A stretch of 23,497 nucleotides of DNA. Source: a virus. The position numbers were made by a program, and so were the translations under genes. Positions 5,773-12,933 of the stretch are shown one piece after another (position 1 is the first letter of the stretch; every line of letters begins with the position of its first letter). The stretch spans positions 1 through 23,497 of the IMG/VR virus record IMGVR_UViG_3300021356_000169. One strand, given 5' to 3'. Under the pieces are notes generated by a model. That model made no database searches. It saw only the letters and a list, made by a program, of their open reading frames with translations, and was not told where the DNA came from.

Positions 5773-6464
5773 AGTTGTTTAATCATGTGGGACTAGATCC
5801 TATTGAGATGTCTGCTGAGATGGTGGATGGTAAGCGTGTCTATCTAACACCAACAGGAGATAAGTTTCCATCTGTCACCACAGTGATTAGTAACAACAAA
5901 GAAAAGATGGCGGGCATTGCTAGATGGCGTGCCCGTGTTGGCGAAGACAAAGCGAACAACATCTCTAAAAGATCTACCAATAGAGGAACAAAGTATCACT
6001 CCATTGTCGAAGATTACTTCAATAATAATCTCGACCTGAAGAAGTACAGTAAGTTTCCGCTTCCCGTTCTAATGTTCCAGCATTCTAGGGATATTTTAGA
6101 CCGCATAAATAATATTTACTTACAGGAAGCGGCGCTCTACTCTAAACATTTAGAGTTAGCAGGGCGTGTCGATTGTATCGCTGAGTATGACGGAGTGCTG
6201 TCTATAATTGATTTTAAGACTGCCGTCGAACCCAAGCGTGAAAAATATCTTTACGACTACTTCGTTCAGGAAACTGCATACGCATGTATGCTCCAAGAAA
6301 ATTACGGGTTGAGTGTTAAGCAACTCGTAACAATCGTTGCTTGTGAAAACGGAGAAACTCAGGTTAAGGTGCTTCCACCTAAGAAAGAATATTTCATGAA
6401 ACTAATGAGTTACATCGCGGAGTATCAAGAACGGTATGGAGAAAAAACAATTATTAGAGGATAG
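5769..6464 (+). CDS. PD-(D/E)XK exonuclease (RecB/MGME1-like)
   Basis: The 231-aa protein begins with an ATGA overlap to phoH. The nuclease core is visible: His77 in GTKYHSIVEDY, Asp135 in AGRVDCIAEYDG, Asp148 and Lys150 in the IIDFKTA motif and Gln167/Tyr171 in QETAY (the QxxxY element typical of RecB-type exonucleases). It is expected to degrade single- or double-stranded DNA ends in recombination, repair or host DNA turnover. Metal binding would use D135 and D148. The family and motif order are clear, but the substrate and T4 counterpart are not. Confidence 0.88.
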   Translation: MKLFNHVGLDPIEMSAEMVDGKRVYLTPTGDKFPSVTTVISNNKEKMAGIARWRARVGEDKANNISKRSTNRGTKYHSIVEDYFNNNLDLKKYSKFPLPVLMFQHSRDILDRINNIYLQEAALYSKHLELAGRVDCIAEYDGVLSIIDFKTAVEPKREKYLYDYFVQETAYACMLQENYGLSVKQLVTIVACENGETQVKVLPPKKEYFMKLMSYIAEYQERYGEKTIIRG

Positions 6465-6468
6465 ATTT

Positions 6469-6690
6469 ATGACCGCTGCGAAATTCTCGCAGGAAGTGGA
6501 GAAGATTGCATTGCACAATCCAGACATGAATTATATTGATTCGGTTATCCACTATTGCGAGGTGAATGAAATTGAAATAGATAGTGTATCAAAGTTGATC
6601 AGCAAACCTCTGAAGGAAAAACTCCGTCATGAGGCACAGCAACTCAACTTCATGAAAAAAACAAGTCGAGCTAAGTTAATGCTAGTATGA
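6469..6690 (+). CDS. gp33-like late-promoter transcription accessory protein (73 aa)
   Basis: The start at ATG 6469, preceded by AGAGGA, gives MTAAKFSQEVEKIAL and 73 aa; an upstream ATG at 6436 lies within the previous gene. The YIDSVIHYCEVNEIEIDS and SKPLKEKLRHEAQQLNFMKK segments match, as I recall them, the short gp33-type late-transcription co-activators of T4-like marine phages, with C-terminal FMKKTSRAKLMLV. gp33 bridges RNA polymerase and the sliding clamp at late promoters together with gp55. The gene order gp33-(59)-32 in T4 supports this call. T4 gp33 is longer (112 aa). I cannot verify the similarity by search. Confidence 0.6.
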   Translation: MTAAKFSQEVEKIALHNPDMNYIDSVIHYCEVNEIEIDSVSKLISKPLKEKLRHEAQQLNFMKKTSRAKLMLV

Positions 6691-7028
6691 GCTTCTTTCA
6701 ATCCGAATTAGTCCGTGGTGACATCCAAGAGATGATGGAACTACAGCAGTTCTGTTTCAGATCTGCTATGAATTTTGTCATCCTGGATGATGCAAGAAAA
6801 CTAGAATACTTTGAGAAACTACTAGAACTAATTGATAAACAGAAAACTTTTTACTTCCGTATTAAGTTAAGTGACGATCCTGAGGCGGTGTCTGTGCTAG
6901 AGACCATGAAGCAGGGTATTATTATGCTTGGTGCTACACCAGGCACCACCATCGAACAGATGTTTGATGAACTGACCGAGCGAGTCCAGATGATGAAGGA
7001 CAAACTCGAAAGTGGCACACAGGATTGA
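6687..7028 (+). CDS. DUF1825-like protein (113 aa) in the gp59 position
   Basis: This gene is coupled to the upstream gene by ATGA (6687). The 113-aa protein starts MSFFQSELVRGDIQEMMELQ and has LELIDKQKTFYFRIKLSDDPEA and the MFDELTERVQMMKDKLES C-terminal helix. This pattern resembles the DUF1825 family of cyanobacteria and their phages. It occupies the position between gp33 and gp32 where T4 carries the helicase loader gp59 (217 aa). It is about half that length and I see no gp59 resemblance, so any functional link is speculative. A strong promoter overlaps its stop. Confidence 0.7.
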   Translation: MSFFQSELVRGDIQEMMELQQFCFRSAMNFVILDDARKLEYFEKLLELIDKQKTFYFRIKLSDDPEAVSVLETMKQGIIMLGATPGTTIEQMFDELTERVQMMKDKLESGTQD

Positions 7029-7053
7029 CGCCTGACCTGCCACCTGTTATACT
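7025..7053 (+). promoter_or_regulatory. Sigma-70-type promoter for gp32
   Basis: TTGACG (7025-7030) and TATACT (7048-7053) are separated by 17 bp. The -35 overlaps the upstream stop codon. The expected start is near 7060, giving an 80-nt gp32 leader. Confidence 0.75.
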
Positions 7054-7059
7054 AACTTC

Positions 7060-7142
7060 GTTGGGCAGATGAGTCAGGGAGACTTGACTGTACGTAAGAC
7101 CCAACATCCAAACCAAATCCAAACTAATCCGAGGTAATCTAA
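7060..7142 (+). promoter_or_regulatory. Candidate gp32 autogenous translational operator (structured leader plus A-rich tail)
   Basis: GTTGGG (7060-7065) can pair with CCCAAC (7100-7105), enclosing AGTCA (7072-7076) paired with TGACT (7085-7089). Downstream, 7103-7142 is A/C-rich and structure-poor, with GAGG (7131-7134) before the ATG at 7143. In T4, gp32 represses its own mRNA by cooperative binding from a structured element along an unstructured A-rich leader; the layout here is analogous. This is inferred. Confidence 0.5.
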
Positions 7143-8066
7143 ATGTCATTCGCAGATCTTAAGCGTAAATCCCAGAACAATTTCCAGTACCTGCAGAAGG
7201 AACTTGAGAAATCATCCAGCGGCAAGAACGTTGATGAGCGTTTCTGGAAACCAGAGGTTGACGCTTCTGGCAACGGGTATGCAGTTATCCGTTTCCTCCC
7301 CGCACCTGAAGGTGAGACCATCCCCTGGGCAAAGGTGTATTCCCATGCCTTCCAAGGTCCTGGTGGTTGGTACATCGAGAACTCCCTGACCACTCTCAAC
7401 GAGAAGGATCCCGTTGGTGAAGTCAATCGCCGTCTCTGGAACAGCGGTAGTGATGAAGACAAAGAGACTGCTCGTAAGCAGAAGCGTAAGCTGCAATACT
7501 ACAGCAACATCTATGTCGTGAAGGATCCTAAGCACCCTGAGAACGAGGGCAAGGTGTTCCTCTACAAGTATGGCAAGAAGATCCATGACAAGATCCTCGC
7601 TGCCATGCAACCAGAGTTTCAGGATGAGCAACCTGTGAATGTCTTTGACCTTTGGGAAGGTGCTAACTTCAAGCTGAAGATCAAGAAGGTTGCAGGTTAC
7701 TGGAACTATGATTCTTCTGAGTTTGATTCTGTCTCTGCTCTCAGTGCAGACGATGATGAACTGGAAGCAACCTGGAAGACTGAGCACTCCCTTGAGGCAT
7801 TCACTGCCAAGGATCAGTTCAAGTCCTACGAGGATCTTGAGCGTCGTCTGAACATGGTGCTTGGCATTGCACAACGTGCTGCTGCTCCCACTGTTGATGA
7901 TGAAGAGTATGAACCTGTCGCTGCTACTGGTGGATTCAACGATGCTGACATCACGCCTAAGTCATCGTTCCGTCAGCAGATGAGTGCTCCCTCTCCCGTC
8001 AAGGAAGAGGCAGTTGTCGATGATGACGATGCCCTGTCTTACTTCGCTCGCCTTGCTGAAGAGTGA
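7143..8066 (+). CDS. 32: ssDNA-binding protein gp32
   Basis: The 307-aa protein matches T4 gp32 in order. It has an N-terminal basic cooperativity stretch (DLKRKSQNN, like the T4 KRKS region), the core block NGYAVIRFLPAP and WYIENSLTT, the VVKDPKHPENEGKVFLYKYGKKIHDKI segment and the WEGANFKLKIKKVAGYWNYD OB-fold region. An acidic C-terminus (VVDDDDALSYFARLAEE) is the usual protein-interaction tail. It coats single-stranded DNA in replication, recombination and repair. Unlike T4 gp32, no cysteine is visible anywhere, so the Cys3-His zinc site is absent. Promoter, leader hairpins and post-stop stem (8072-8104) make it a probable monocistronic, self-regulated unit. Confidence 0.96.
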   Translation: MSFADLKRKSQNNFQYLQKELEKSSSGKNVDERFWKPEVDASGNGYAVIRFLPAPEGETIPWAKVYSHAFQGPGGWYIENSLTTLNEKDPVGEVNRRLWNSGSDEDKETARKQKRKLQYYSNIYVVKDPKHPENEGKVFLYKYGKKIHDKILAAMQPEFQDEQPVNVFDLWEGANFKLKIKKVAGYWNYDSSEFDSVSALSADDDELEATWKTEHSLEAFTAKDQFKSYEDLERRLNMVLGIAQRAAAPTVDDEEYEPVAATGGFNDADITPKSSFRQQMSAPSPVKEEAVVDDDDALSYFARLAEE

Positions 8067-8071
8067 GATGG

Positions 8072-8104
8072 AACTACGAGAGGGTCTGCTTGACCCTCTT
8101 AGTT
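8072..8104 (+). terminator. Strong hairpin after gp32 (weak or no T-tract)
   Basis: AACTA and AGAGGGTC (8072-8076, 8079-8086) pair with GACCCTCT and TAGTT (8092-8099, 8100-8104) around a TGCTT loop. No T run follows immediately, so it may be an mRNA-stabilising or rho-assisted terminator rather than a classical intrinsic one. Confidence 0.55.
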
Positions 8105-8136
8105 GTCGCTACTTATTACAGTTTGCTTTTTAAATA

Positions 8137-8253
8137 ATGGACGTAGTTCACGCTTGGAATTCCATGTCATATGGAGAAGGATTTCTCTTCTCCCTCTGGG
8201 TCATCGGAATGTATTACATTAAACTCCGTATGGATCGCTACTTCACCCGATGA
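8137..8253 (+). CDS. Tiny membrane protein (38 aa)
   Basis: The ATG at 8137 opens a 38-aa frame, MDVVHAWNSMSYGEGFLFSLWVIGMYYIKLRMDRYFTR. One hydrophobic stretch (about residues 14-29) predicts a single transmembrane helix with basic residues on the C-terminal side. A TAAATAATG context places a TTTAAATA late-like box directly before the start. It overlaps the next small membrane-protein gene by ATGA, indicating a coupled pair. It is too short for domain assignment. The T4 holin is not this short. Confidence 0.6.
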   Translation: MDVVHAWNSMSYGEGFLFSLWVIGMYYIKLRMDRYFTR

Positions 8254-8447
8254 AAAAGATTGCTTCGGTTATCTTTCACCCACTCACTGTCATGAACTTA
8301 TTGATCTGTGGGTCGCTGGGATTGATTGAATTGATCCACACCAGAGCACATCATACTCTAGAGACAGATGTCCATGGACATGTTCATAGAGCACTACAAA
8401 AAAACCCAGAGTTAGCACGCTCTACTTGCTGGGAATTGGAAGATTGA
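8250..8447 (+). CDS. Small membrane protein (65 aa)
   Basis: This gene is coupled to the upstream micro-gene (ATGA at 8250). The 65-aa product MKKIASVIFHPLTVMNLLIC has a basic N-terminus followed by a hydrophobic helix (about residues 13-30), then a His-rich, mainly polar tail (HTRAHHTLETDVHGHVHRAL) and a single Cys near the end. Histidine density in the tail could bind metal but this is inference. A - strand operon ends at 8497, so the two coupled membrane proteins close the left + strand block. Confidence 0.65.
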   Translation: MKKIASVIFHPLTVMNLLICGSLGLIELIHTRAHHTLETDVHGHVHRALQKNPELARSTCWELED

Positions 8448-8462
8448 ATTCCATAAATCTGG

Positions 8463-8492
8463 AAAAAAAATTCGGGCAAATTTTTGCCCGAA
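8463..8492 (-). terminator. Rho-independent terminator of the minus-strand operon
   Basis: TTCGGGCAAA (8471-8480) pairs with TTTGCCCGAA (8483-8492). On the minus strand the stem is followed by eight Ts (the A run 8463-8470), so it terminates gp53-side transcripts; the plus-strand side has no T run. Confidence 0.85.
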
Positions 8493-8496
8493 AAAG

Positions 8497-9126
8497 TCAT
8501 CCAGTTGCCTTTAGTCTCTGGTTGATATAACTTCCAGATTTTTTATAAATGTTTTTCTTTCTGTAGTCATCAACAAACTGTCTGAAATATGCTGGTTTGA
8601 GTAGATAGATTTCTCTCTTCTTCTCATTCTCAGCAGAATAATAATCAGCAATGGTAACGGGACGACAAATCTCGTTACCATTTTTTATTACAACAGAACC
8701 ATCGATGTTTAGTTTGTGTGTGCTGTTGTAGAATGTCTCATCAACACGAGTGCCATCTGAGTATTGTCCTATCGCATAAGTTTCGTAGTGTCTTATGGTT
8801 CCATAGGGATCATCATACTCGCTCTCTAGAACTTTAGACAACGCATAGTTTGATAGTGGCCAATCATATTGTGCATTAATCATGTTGTTTGTTAGGAGAA
8901 TGACCCAATCATAAAACTGATTGCCATATACTTTCTTTGCTAGACTATCTGGTCTCTCATTGTCAATGATAGTATATTTTCTAAAGATGACTGAGTATGA
9001 GAACACATCATCATTGATTTTGTACCTGCGGAAGAAATTCTTCGCAGTTACATAGTCCGACTCTGAGAACGGATAACTAATTGGTTTCTCATCGTATGAG
9101 ATGTTGGGAACTAGTGAAAAAAACAT
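8497..9126 (-). CDS. 53: Baseplate wedge subunit gp53
   Basis: The 209-aa product (T4 gp53 196 aa) starts MFFSLVPNISYDEKP and carries the family block RPDSLAKKVYGNQFYDWVILLTNN near residues 58-81. It joins the baseplate wedge and is needed for wedges to form the ring around the hub. Its ATG overlaps the gp48 stop (TAATG), the operon is gp4, the 229-aa gene, gp48, gp53, and the terminator lies a few bases beyond its stop. Assignment rests on recalled family pattern plus context. Confidence 0.88.
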   Translation of the reverse strand: MFFSLVPNISYDEKPISYPFSESDYVTAKNFFRRYKINDDVFSYSVIFRKYTIIDNERPDSLAKKVYGNQFYDWVILLTNNMINAQYDWPLSNYALSKVLESEYDDPYGTIRHYETYAIGQYSDGTRVDETFYNSTHKLNIDGSVVIKNGNEICRPVTIADYYSAENEKKREIYLLKPAYFRQFVDDYRKKNIYKKSGSYINQRLKATG

Positions 9127-10265
9127 TAGTACTTCTCTACTTCGTCTGCAAAGATAAGTTTGGTCTCTTGGAATGATAGTGAAAGACCGATGGCAACCAT
9201 GTTACCGTCACCATATGTAGCATAGGTTCCGTCAGGAGTGTAATTCACATCAACTTCTGTGATAGCACACATCTTATATTGTGGTACAAATTCATTCAGA
9301 CCACCACCTTTCATAAAGGATACTCTACAGACATTAGGAACTCGAATGAAGTTGTTCTGGAGAGCTTCTTCAGATGAGAATGGAATGTCTCCTGACTGTG
9401 CGAAAGTTGGAAGCATTGCTTTTCTAAAACAATTAATGATGTTTTTAATTTCACCTGCTTCCTCTGCATTCCTAGGAACTAACTTATAATTCAACGAAAA
9501 GTTTCTAAGATCAATACCACTGAACAATAGTTCAACGTTTGGGTTTAGAACTACACCTCTTGTCGCTGCAAAGATTTCATTGTTTCCAATCTGTTCTCCA
9601 GTAATTTTACTGATAACTGCAGAGATTGATTTCTCTCCTAGATTGGGTATGATTTGATTCAACATAGTGCTTGCAGTGTTGCCAGCATTTTCAAGTGAAT
9701 CTATAAATTTTCCATCTGACAACGAAGATGCAGTTGTCAATGCATCTCTACCAATGTTACTAAAAGACTTACCACTCCAGTTTGCTTTATATCCTGTGGA
9801 GATATCCTCAGGCATGTATAAGATAACCGAGTTCAAACTAGTCTTCGTGTAAAATTGTTGATCACTTACACTTTGATTGTATGCTGCACTACCAGAACTT
9901 CCTGCTGCAGTAGATCCTCTATTAATTCCTTGGAATGGTGGTTGATACTCATAGAATTCAAACAACACATAATCTGTATCCTCTGCCATCGCAGCATCTT
10001 TTGGATACCTATGGGCGCTTGTAGTGCTGCCCATATTTGGAGCAGCTAGTACGGTATAGGATGCTGTGTTTGGATTTAAATCCTGATATTTTGTTGCAGA
10101 GATCTGAGTCCATTTTCCACCAGTATATAACCAGTATTGAGGGATTTTTGATCCATCTAGTTTAGAAGCTTCTGTACTAGTGGTTGCTCCCTCAGTTCCT
10201 GGTTGTTTTGGTACATTATTTACTAATGCATCATCATTTAGTCCAAGTGCGGAAAAGTTTCCCAT
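9126..10265 (-). CDS. 48: Baseplate tail-tube cap gp48
   Basis: The 379-aa protein (T4 gp48 364 aa) has a long variable N-terminal region rich in Ser, Thr and Gly. Its C-terminal half shows the tube-protein pattern: RGVVLNPNVELLFSGIDLRNFSLNYKLVPRN (about residues 236-266) and ITEVDVNYTPDGTYATYGDGN near residues 337-357. gp48 caps the baseplate hub and starts tail-tube polymerisation. It overlaps both neighbours by TAATG junctions in the minus-strand operon. gp54 is the similar alternative but the C-terminal pattern and the gp53 neighbour favour gp48. Confidence 0.85.
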   Translation of the reverse strand: MGNFSALGLNDDALVNNVPKQPGTEGATTSTEASKLDGSKIPQYWLYTGGKWTQISATKYQDLNPNTASYTVLAAPNMGSTTSAHRYPKDAAMAEDTDYVLFEFYEYQPPFQGINRGSTAAGSSGSAAYNQSVSDQQFYTKTSLNSVILYMPEDISTGYKANWSGKSFSNIGRDALTTASSLSDGKFIDSLENAGNTASTMLNQIIPNLGEKSISAVISKITGEQIGNNEIFAATRGVVLNPNVELLFSGIDLRNFSLNYKLVPRNAEEAGEIKNIINCFRKAMLPTFAQSGDIPFSSEEALQNNFIRVPNVCRVSFMKGGGLNEFVPQYKMCAITEVDVNYTPDGTYATYGDGNMVAIGLSLSFQETKLIFADEVEKY

Positions 10266-10954
10266 TACTTAGCCATCTCCCTTGATTGTTTGGTGCCGTA
10301 TCCTCTCACTGCTCTCTTACCCGTGATTTTATCGTAGAATTTATCATCAGTATCTTCCCAAACAGTTTGTCTGTCAATAGGAAATACCATTCCATTGATA
10401 TTTCTCACGTAGTCCTCGGTTGGCAGCAGAACGGCAGTGTCCCATTCATCAGCGGCGAGGTCAAGATATAGACCTTCTACATGGTTACTAAGATATTTAT
10501 GGAAACATACCTTAGGTATATCAACTCTGCCTTGAATTAGTTTCTTTACAGTAATCAATCTTTTCTTTGGAGATAGATAATGTAGGTTAGCACCCCAAAA
10601 TTCATTTTTTCCTGGTGCTTTAATACAATATACTAGAGGGAATCTGTCATAGTAAGGCAACCACTTCATCTTTGCCTTGTACTCAAACATATACAGATGA
10701 CCTGCTACTGTATATTTACGCAATTCATTTTTATCTTGCTCTTGTGCTGCTCCAACTCTATCAAACTTTTCGTCCAGGATATATTTGTTGAAGTTCTTTT
10801 TGTATTTACTTGCTTCTGCTTTTACCGCATTACGATACCAAGAGAGTGATTTCTTTTCTCCTCCTGTTTGTGCATTTATTCTCTCGAAGAGAGTTTTATA
10901 TCCAGGGTCTTTATTGACCGAGTTACGCTGGATAGATGCAAATCCTGTTGCCAT
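10265..10954 (-). CDS. Unrecognised T4-like structural or assembly protein (229 aa)
   Basis: This 229-aa protein lies between gp4 and gp48 in the minus-strand operon and overlaps gp48 by TAATG. It begins MATGFASIQRNSVNKDP and is basic, with a recognisable GHLYMFEYKAKMKWLPYYDRFPLVYCI region (about residues 86-111) and NEFWGANLHYLSPKKRLITVKKL. Sequences of this YYDRFPLV/NLHYLSP type occur in other T4-like phages, but I cannot tie this to a named T4 gene. gp2 (DNA-end protector) is a possible position-based candidate, since it lies next to gp4 in T4; I am not confident. Confidence 0.75.
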   Translation of the reverse strand: MATGFASIQRNSVNKDPGYKTLFERINAQTGGEKKSLSWYRNAVKAEASKYKKNFNKYILDEKFDRVGAAQEQDKNELRKYTVAGHLYMFEYKAKMKWLPYYDRFPLVYCIKAPGKNEFWGANLHYLSPKKRLITVKKLIQGRVDIPKVCFHKYLSNHVEGLYLDLAADEWDTAVLLPTEDYVRNINGMVFPIDRQTVWEDTDDKFYDKITGKRAVRGYGTKQSREMAK

Positions 10955-10958
10955 TGTT

Positions 10959-11390
10959 CTAGACTCCTAAGTGATCTTCGGTGAGTATTAAGAAGTTCAT
11001 CTGCCTGTCTTCACAATACTCACGCGCAGCGGACCACTTTGCGTAGTTCTTTGCGTATGTCAGAGCAGCATTACGATAGGCAGCAGTTTTTTTGTTTTTC
11101 TCATTCGGTGGGTTTGTTTGTTTCTTGGGTTTAATCTCGATAATATATTTGGTTAATTTACCAGTTTTTTCTTTTACTTTGATGTAAAAGTCTGGGAAGT
11201 ATCGCCTCACTCTACCATCGGGAGCACGGTAAGGTATAATAACCTCTTCGCTCCCCCACTCTATTATCGAGGGATTATTATCACAGAACACCATGAACTT
11301 TCGTTCCCATAATGATCTATAAATGATGCGAGTTGGATTGCCACGATACTTACCAGGATTTACAGGTTTGTAAAATCCAGAGTACGCCAT
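10959..11390 (-). CDS. 4: Head completion protein gp4 (TnsA/PD-(D/E)XK-like)
   Basis: I start it at 11390, giving MAYSGFYKPVNPGKYRGNP and 143 aa, close to T4 gp4 (150 aa, which also begins MAYSG). A longer frame to 11450 would begin upstream of the CTAAATA box and inside the divergent gene's 5' end. Conserved elements are IIYRSLWERKFMVFCD, the RRYFPDFYIK acidic strand and IIEIKPKKQT, together a D...E-x-K nuclease-like core. gp4 completes the DNA-filled head before tail joining. It begins the four-gene minus-strand operon. Confidence 0.9.
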   Translation of the reverse strand: MAYSGFYKPVNPGKYRGNPTRIIYRSLWERKFMVFCDNNPSIIEWGSEEVIIPYRAPDGRVRRYFPDFYIKVKEKTGKLTKYIIEIKPKKQTNPPNEKNKKTAAYRNAALTYAKNYAKWSAAREYCEDRQMNFLILTEDHLGV

Positions 11391-11395
11391 AAATA
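11389..11395 (+). promoter_or_regulatory. Late promoter box (ATAAATA), plus strand
   Basis: ATAAATA lies 26 nt before the GTG start at 11422, the usual late-box spacing in this window, and faces right. It overlaps the start codon region of divergent gp4. Confidence 0.5.
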
Positions 11396-11413
11396 TAGAA
11401 GGACCAACATAGG

Positions 11414-11420
11414 TATTTAG
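11414..11420 (-). promoter_or_regulatory. Late promoter box (CTAAATA), minus strand
   Basis: Read on the minus strand, CTAAATA lies 23 nt before the gp4 ATG (11390), supporting that start. It faces the plus-strand box at 11389-11395. Confidence 0.6.
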
Positions 11421-11421
11421 C

Positions 11422-12135
11422 GTGTCAATAGATCGCCTGTTATCAACCATGGCAGCGAACGGCGGAATGTCGTTCAGTAATAACTTTATCGTAAAGTTTC
11501 TTAATCCACCAGCAGGATTAACTTACATTCCTGGTGGATCCTATGGGGTCAGTGGTACTAGTGATTACTTTGAGATGTTCTGCAATGAAGCACAGTTGCC
11601 TAACACTAATACCGCACAAGGTCAGACAACTGGCATTTATGTTGGCAGTGGTTCTGTAAGTTATCCACACACAAGAGTATTTACTGAGTTTCAGTTGGGT
11701 TTCATGTGTGATGCTAACATGACCTCATTAAAATATCTGCAAGATTGGTTAGACTTGATTTTTTCGGGTGATGTAAATTATGGTGAGATGGGAGAGAATA
11801 AGACAGGGCAATCATACACTGCAATGCAGTCTGACGCATTTGGACAGGATACAAAATTTCCAGAGAATAGAAATGTTCGTTTGAAATATAGAGATGATTA
11901 TGTTTGTGATATTGCTATTACAAAGACAGAACAAGGTCCATCATCTGCCACACAAAGAGCACCTATTACATACATTTTAGAGAAAGCATATCCATACGCT
12001 ATCGATGCTGTGCCTCTACAATTTGGAACGAGTCAAATCACTCAGGTAACAGCACAGTTCTCTTACATGAGACATCATGTGATTAAAAATGACATTACAA
12101 ATTCTGAATTTTGGAGACCAAAAACGGAAGACTGA
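11422..12135 (+). CDS. Tail tube-fold protein, probable baseplate-tail tube initiator (gp54-like)
   Basis: The 237-aa protein uses GTG at 11422 (MSIDRLLSTMAANGGMSFSNN); ATGs at 11449 and 11467 are alternatives. The SNNFIVKFLNPP start, the MFCNEAQLPNT segment and the AYPYAIDAVPLQFGTSQITQVTAQFSYMRH C-terminal block follow the strand pattern of T4 gp19/gp54/gp48-type tube proteins. Placed next to gp48 (divergently) and before gp26, it most likely initiates or forms the tube. gp54 of T4 is 320 aa, so the length is shorter, and a tube-like paralogue cannot be excluded. A late box lies 26 nt upstream. Confidence 0.65.
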   Translation: MSIDRLLSTMAANGGMSFSNNFIVKFLNPPAGLTYIPGGSYGVSGTSDYFEMFCNEAQLPNTNTAQGQTTGIYVGSGSVSYPHTRVFTEFQLGFMCDANMTSLKYLQDWLDLIFSGDVNYGEMGENKTGQSYTAMQSDAFGQDTKFPENRNVRLKYRDDYVCDIAITKTEQGPSSATQRAPITYILEKAYPYAIDAVPLQFGTSQITQVTAQFSYMRHHVIKNDITNSEFWRPKTED

Positions 12136-12144
12136 TTCCATGAA

Positions 12145-12176
12145 AGTGGGAAAATTTTTTCCGCTAATTTTTGGGT
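12145..12176 (+). terminator. Weak possible terminator
   Basis: AGTGGGAA (12145-12152) can pair with TTTCCGCT (12158-12165, with wobbles), followed by AATTTTTGG. It lies between the tube protein and the gp26 promoter. Confidence 0.35.
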
Positions 12177-12188
12177 CTAAAAGTCGCG

Positions 12189-12195
12189 CTAAATA
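12189..12195 (+). promoter_or_regulatory. Late promoter box (CTAAATA)
   Basis: The box sits 24 nt before the gp26 ATG (12220). It likely drives gp26 onwards into the tape-measure gene. Confidence 0.65.
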
Positions 12196-12219
12196 TACAT
12201 ATGATCTGGTCTAAACATA

Positions 12220-12933
12220 ATGGCATTACCACAAATTGTGCTTCCAACCTATGAGTTGGAAATTCCATCTAATGGCAAAAAAATCAAATATCGTCCATTT
12301 GTCGTAAAAGAAGAAAAAGTGCTTTTGATGGCACTTGAGACAAAGGATGAAAAAACAATTGAAGATGCTGTCAGAACACTCTTGAAAGGTTGTATTCAGT
12401 CAAGAGTAAAACTTGAAGATTTAGCAATTTTCGATTTGGAGTATATTTTCCTCAATATTCGTGCTGTGTCAGTTGGCGAAGTTGTTGAAATGCTGCTAAC
12501 ATGTGAAGATGACGGCGAAACTCAAATCAAGTATAATTTGAACTTGACTGATGTTCAGGTTGATAAACCAGAAGGACATACCAACAAAATTATGTTATCT
12601 GACTCAATGGGCGTGATTATGAAATATCCGTCATTTGATGAATTTGTCAAAGTGTCTATTGCTGGCACAGAATCAAGTGCTGATAGTATTTTGGAGATTA
12701 TAGCAAAATGTGTTGATCAAATTTTTGATGGTGAAGATGTATATGACAACTCTACAACTTCAAAGAAAGAATTTGTTCAATTTGTCGAAGGATTGACAAA
12801 TAGTCAATTTGAGAAACTCCAGCAATTCTTTGAACACGCACCTACGCTAAAACACACTATTAAAGTGACAAATCCAAATACTGGAGTTGAAAATGAATTT
12901 GTAATTCAGGGGTTAGCGAATTTTTTCGGATAG
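12220..12933 (+). CDS. 26: Baseplate hub assembly protein gp26 (T4_baseplate family), short form
   Basis: The 237-aa protein MALPQIVLPTYELEIPSNGKKIKYRPFVVKEEK matches the T4 gp26 / T4_baseplate family (T4 gp26 is 208 aa), with KTIEDAVRTLLKGCIQ (about residues 42-57) and IFLNIRAVSVGEVV (about residues 77-90). In T4 gp26 acts in hub assembly. Its last codons (NFFG then TAG at 12931) lie on a slippery T run, and an open -1 frame continues directly to the next gene (see the 12927-13112 entry). This makes it resemble lambda-type tail-assembly chaperone gpG by layout. The late box is upstream. The family call is firm from recall; the chaperone role is inference. Confidence 0.87.
   Translation: MALPQIVLPTYELEIPSNGKKIKYRPFVVKEEKVLLMALETKDEKTIEDAVRTLLKGCIQSRVKLEDLAIFDLEYIFLNIRAVSVGEVVEMLLTCEDDGETQIKYNLNLTDVQVDKPEGHTNKIMLSDSMGVIMKYPSFDEFVKVSIAGTESSADSILEIIAKCVDQIFDGEDVYDNSTTSKKEFVQFVEGLTNSQFEKLQQFFEHAPTLKHTIKVTNPNTGVENEFVIQGLANFFG

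Noticed and set aside
7212-7874. Long open frame (220 codons) on the minus strand over gp32
   Set aside because: It mirrors gp32 codon composition, has no ribosome site or promoter, and gp32 is certain.
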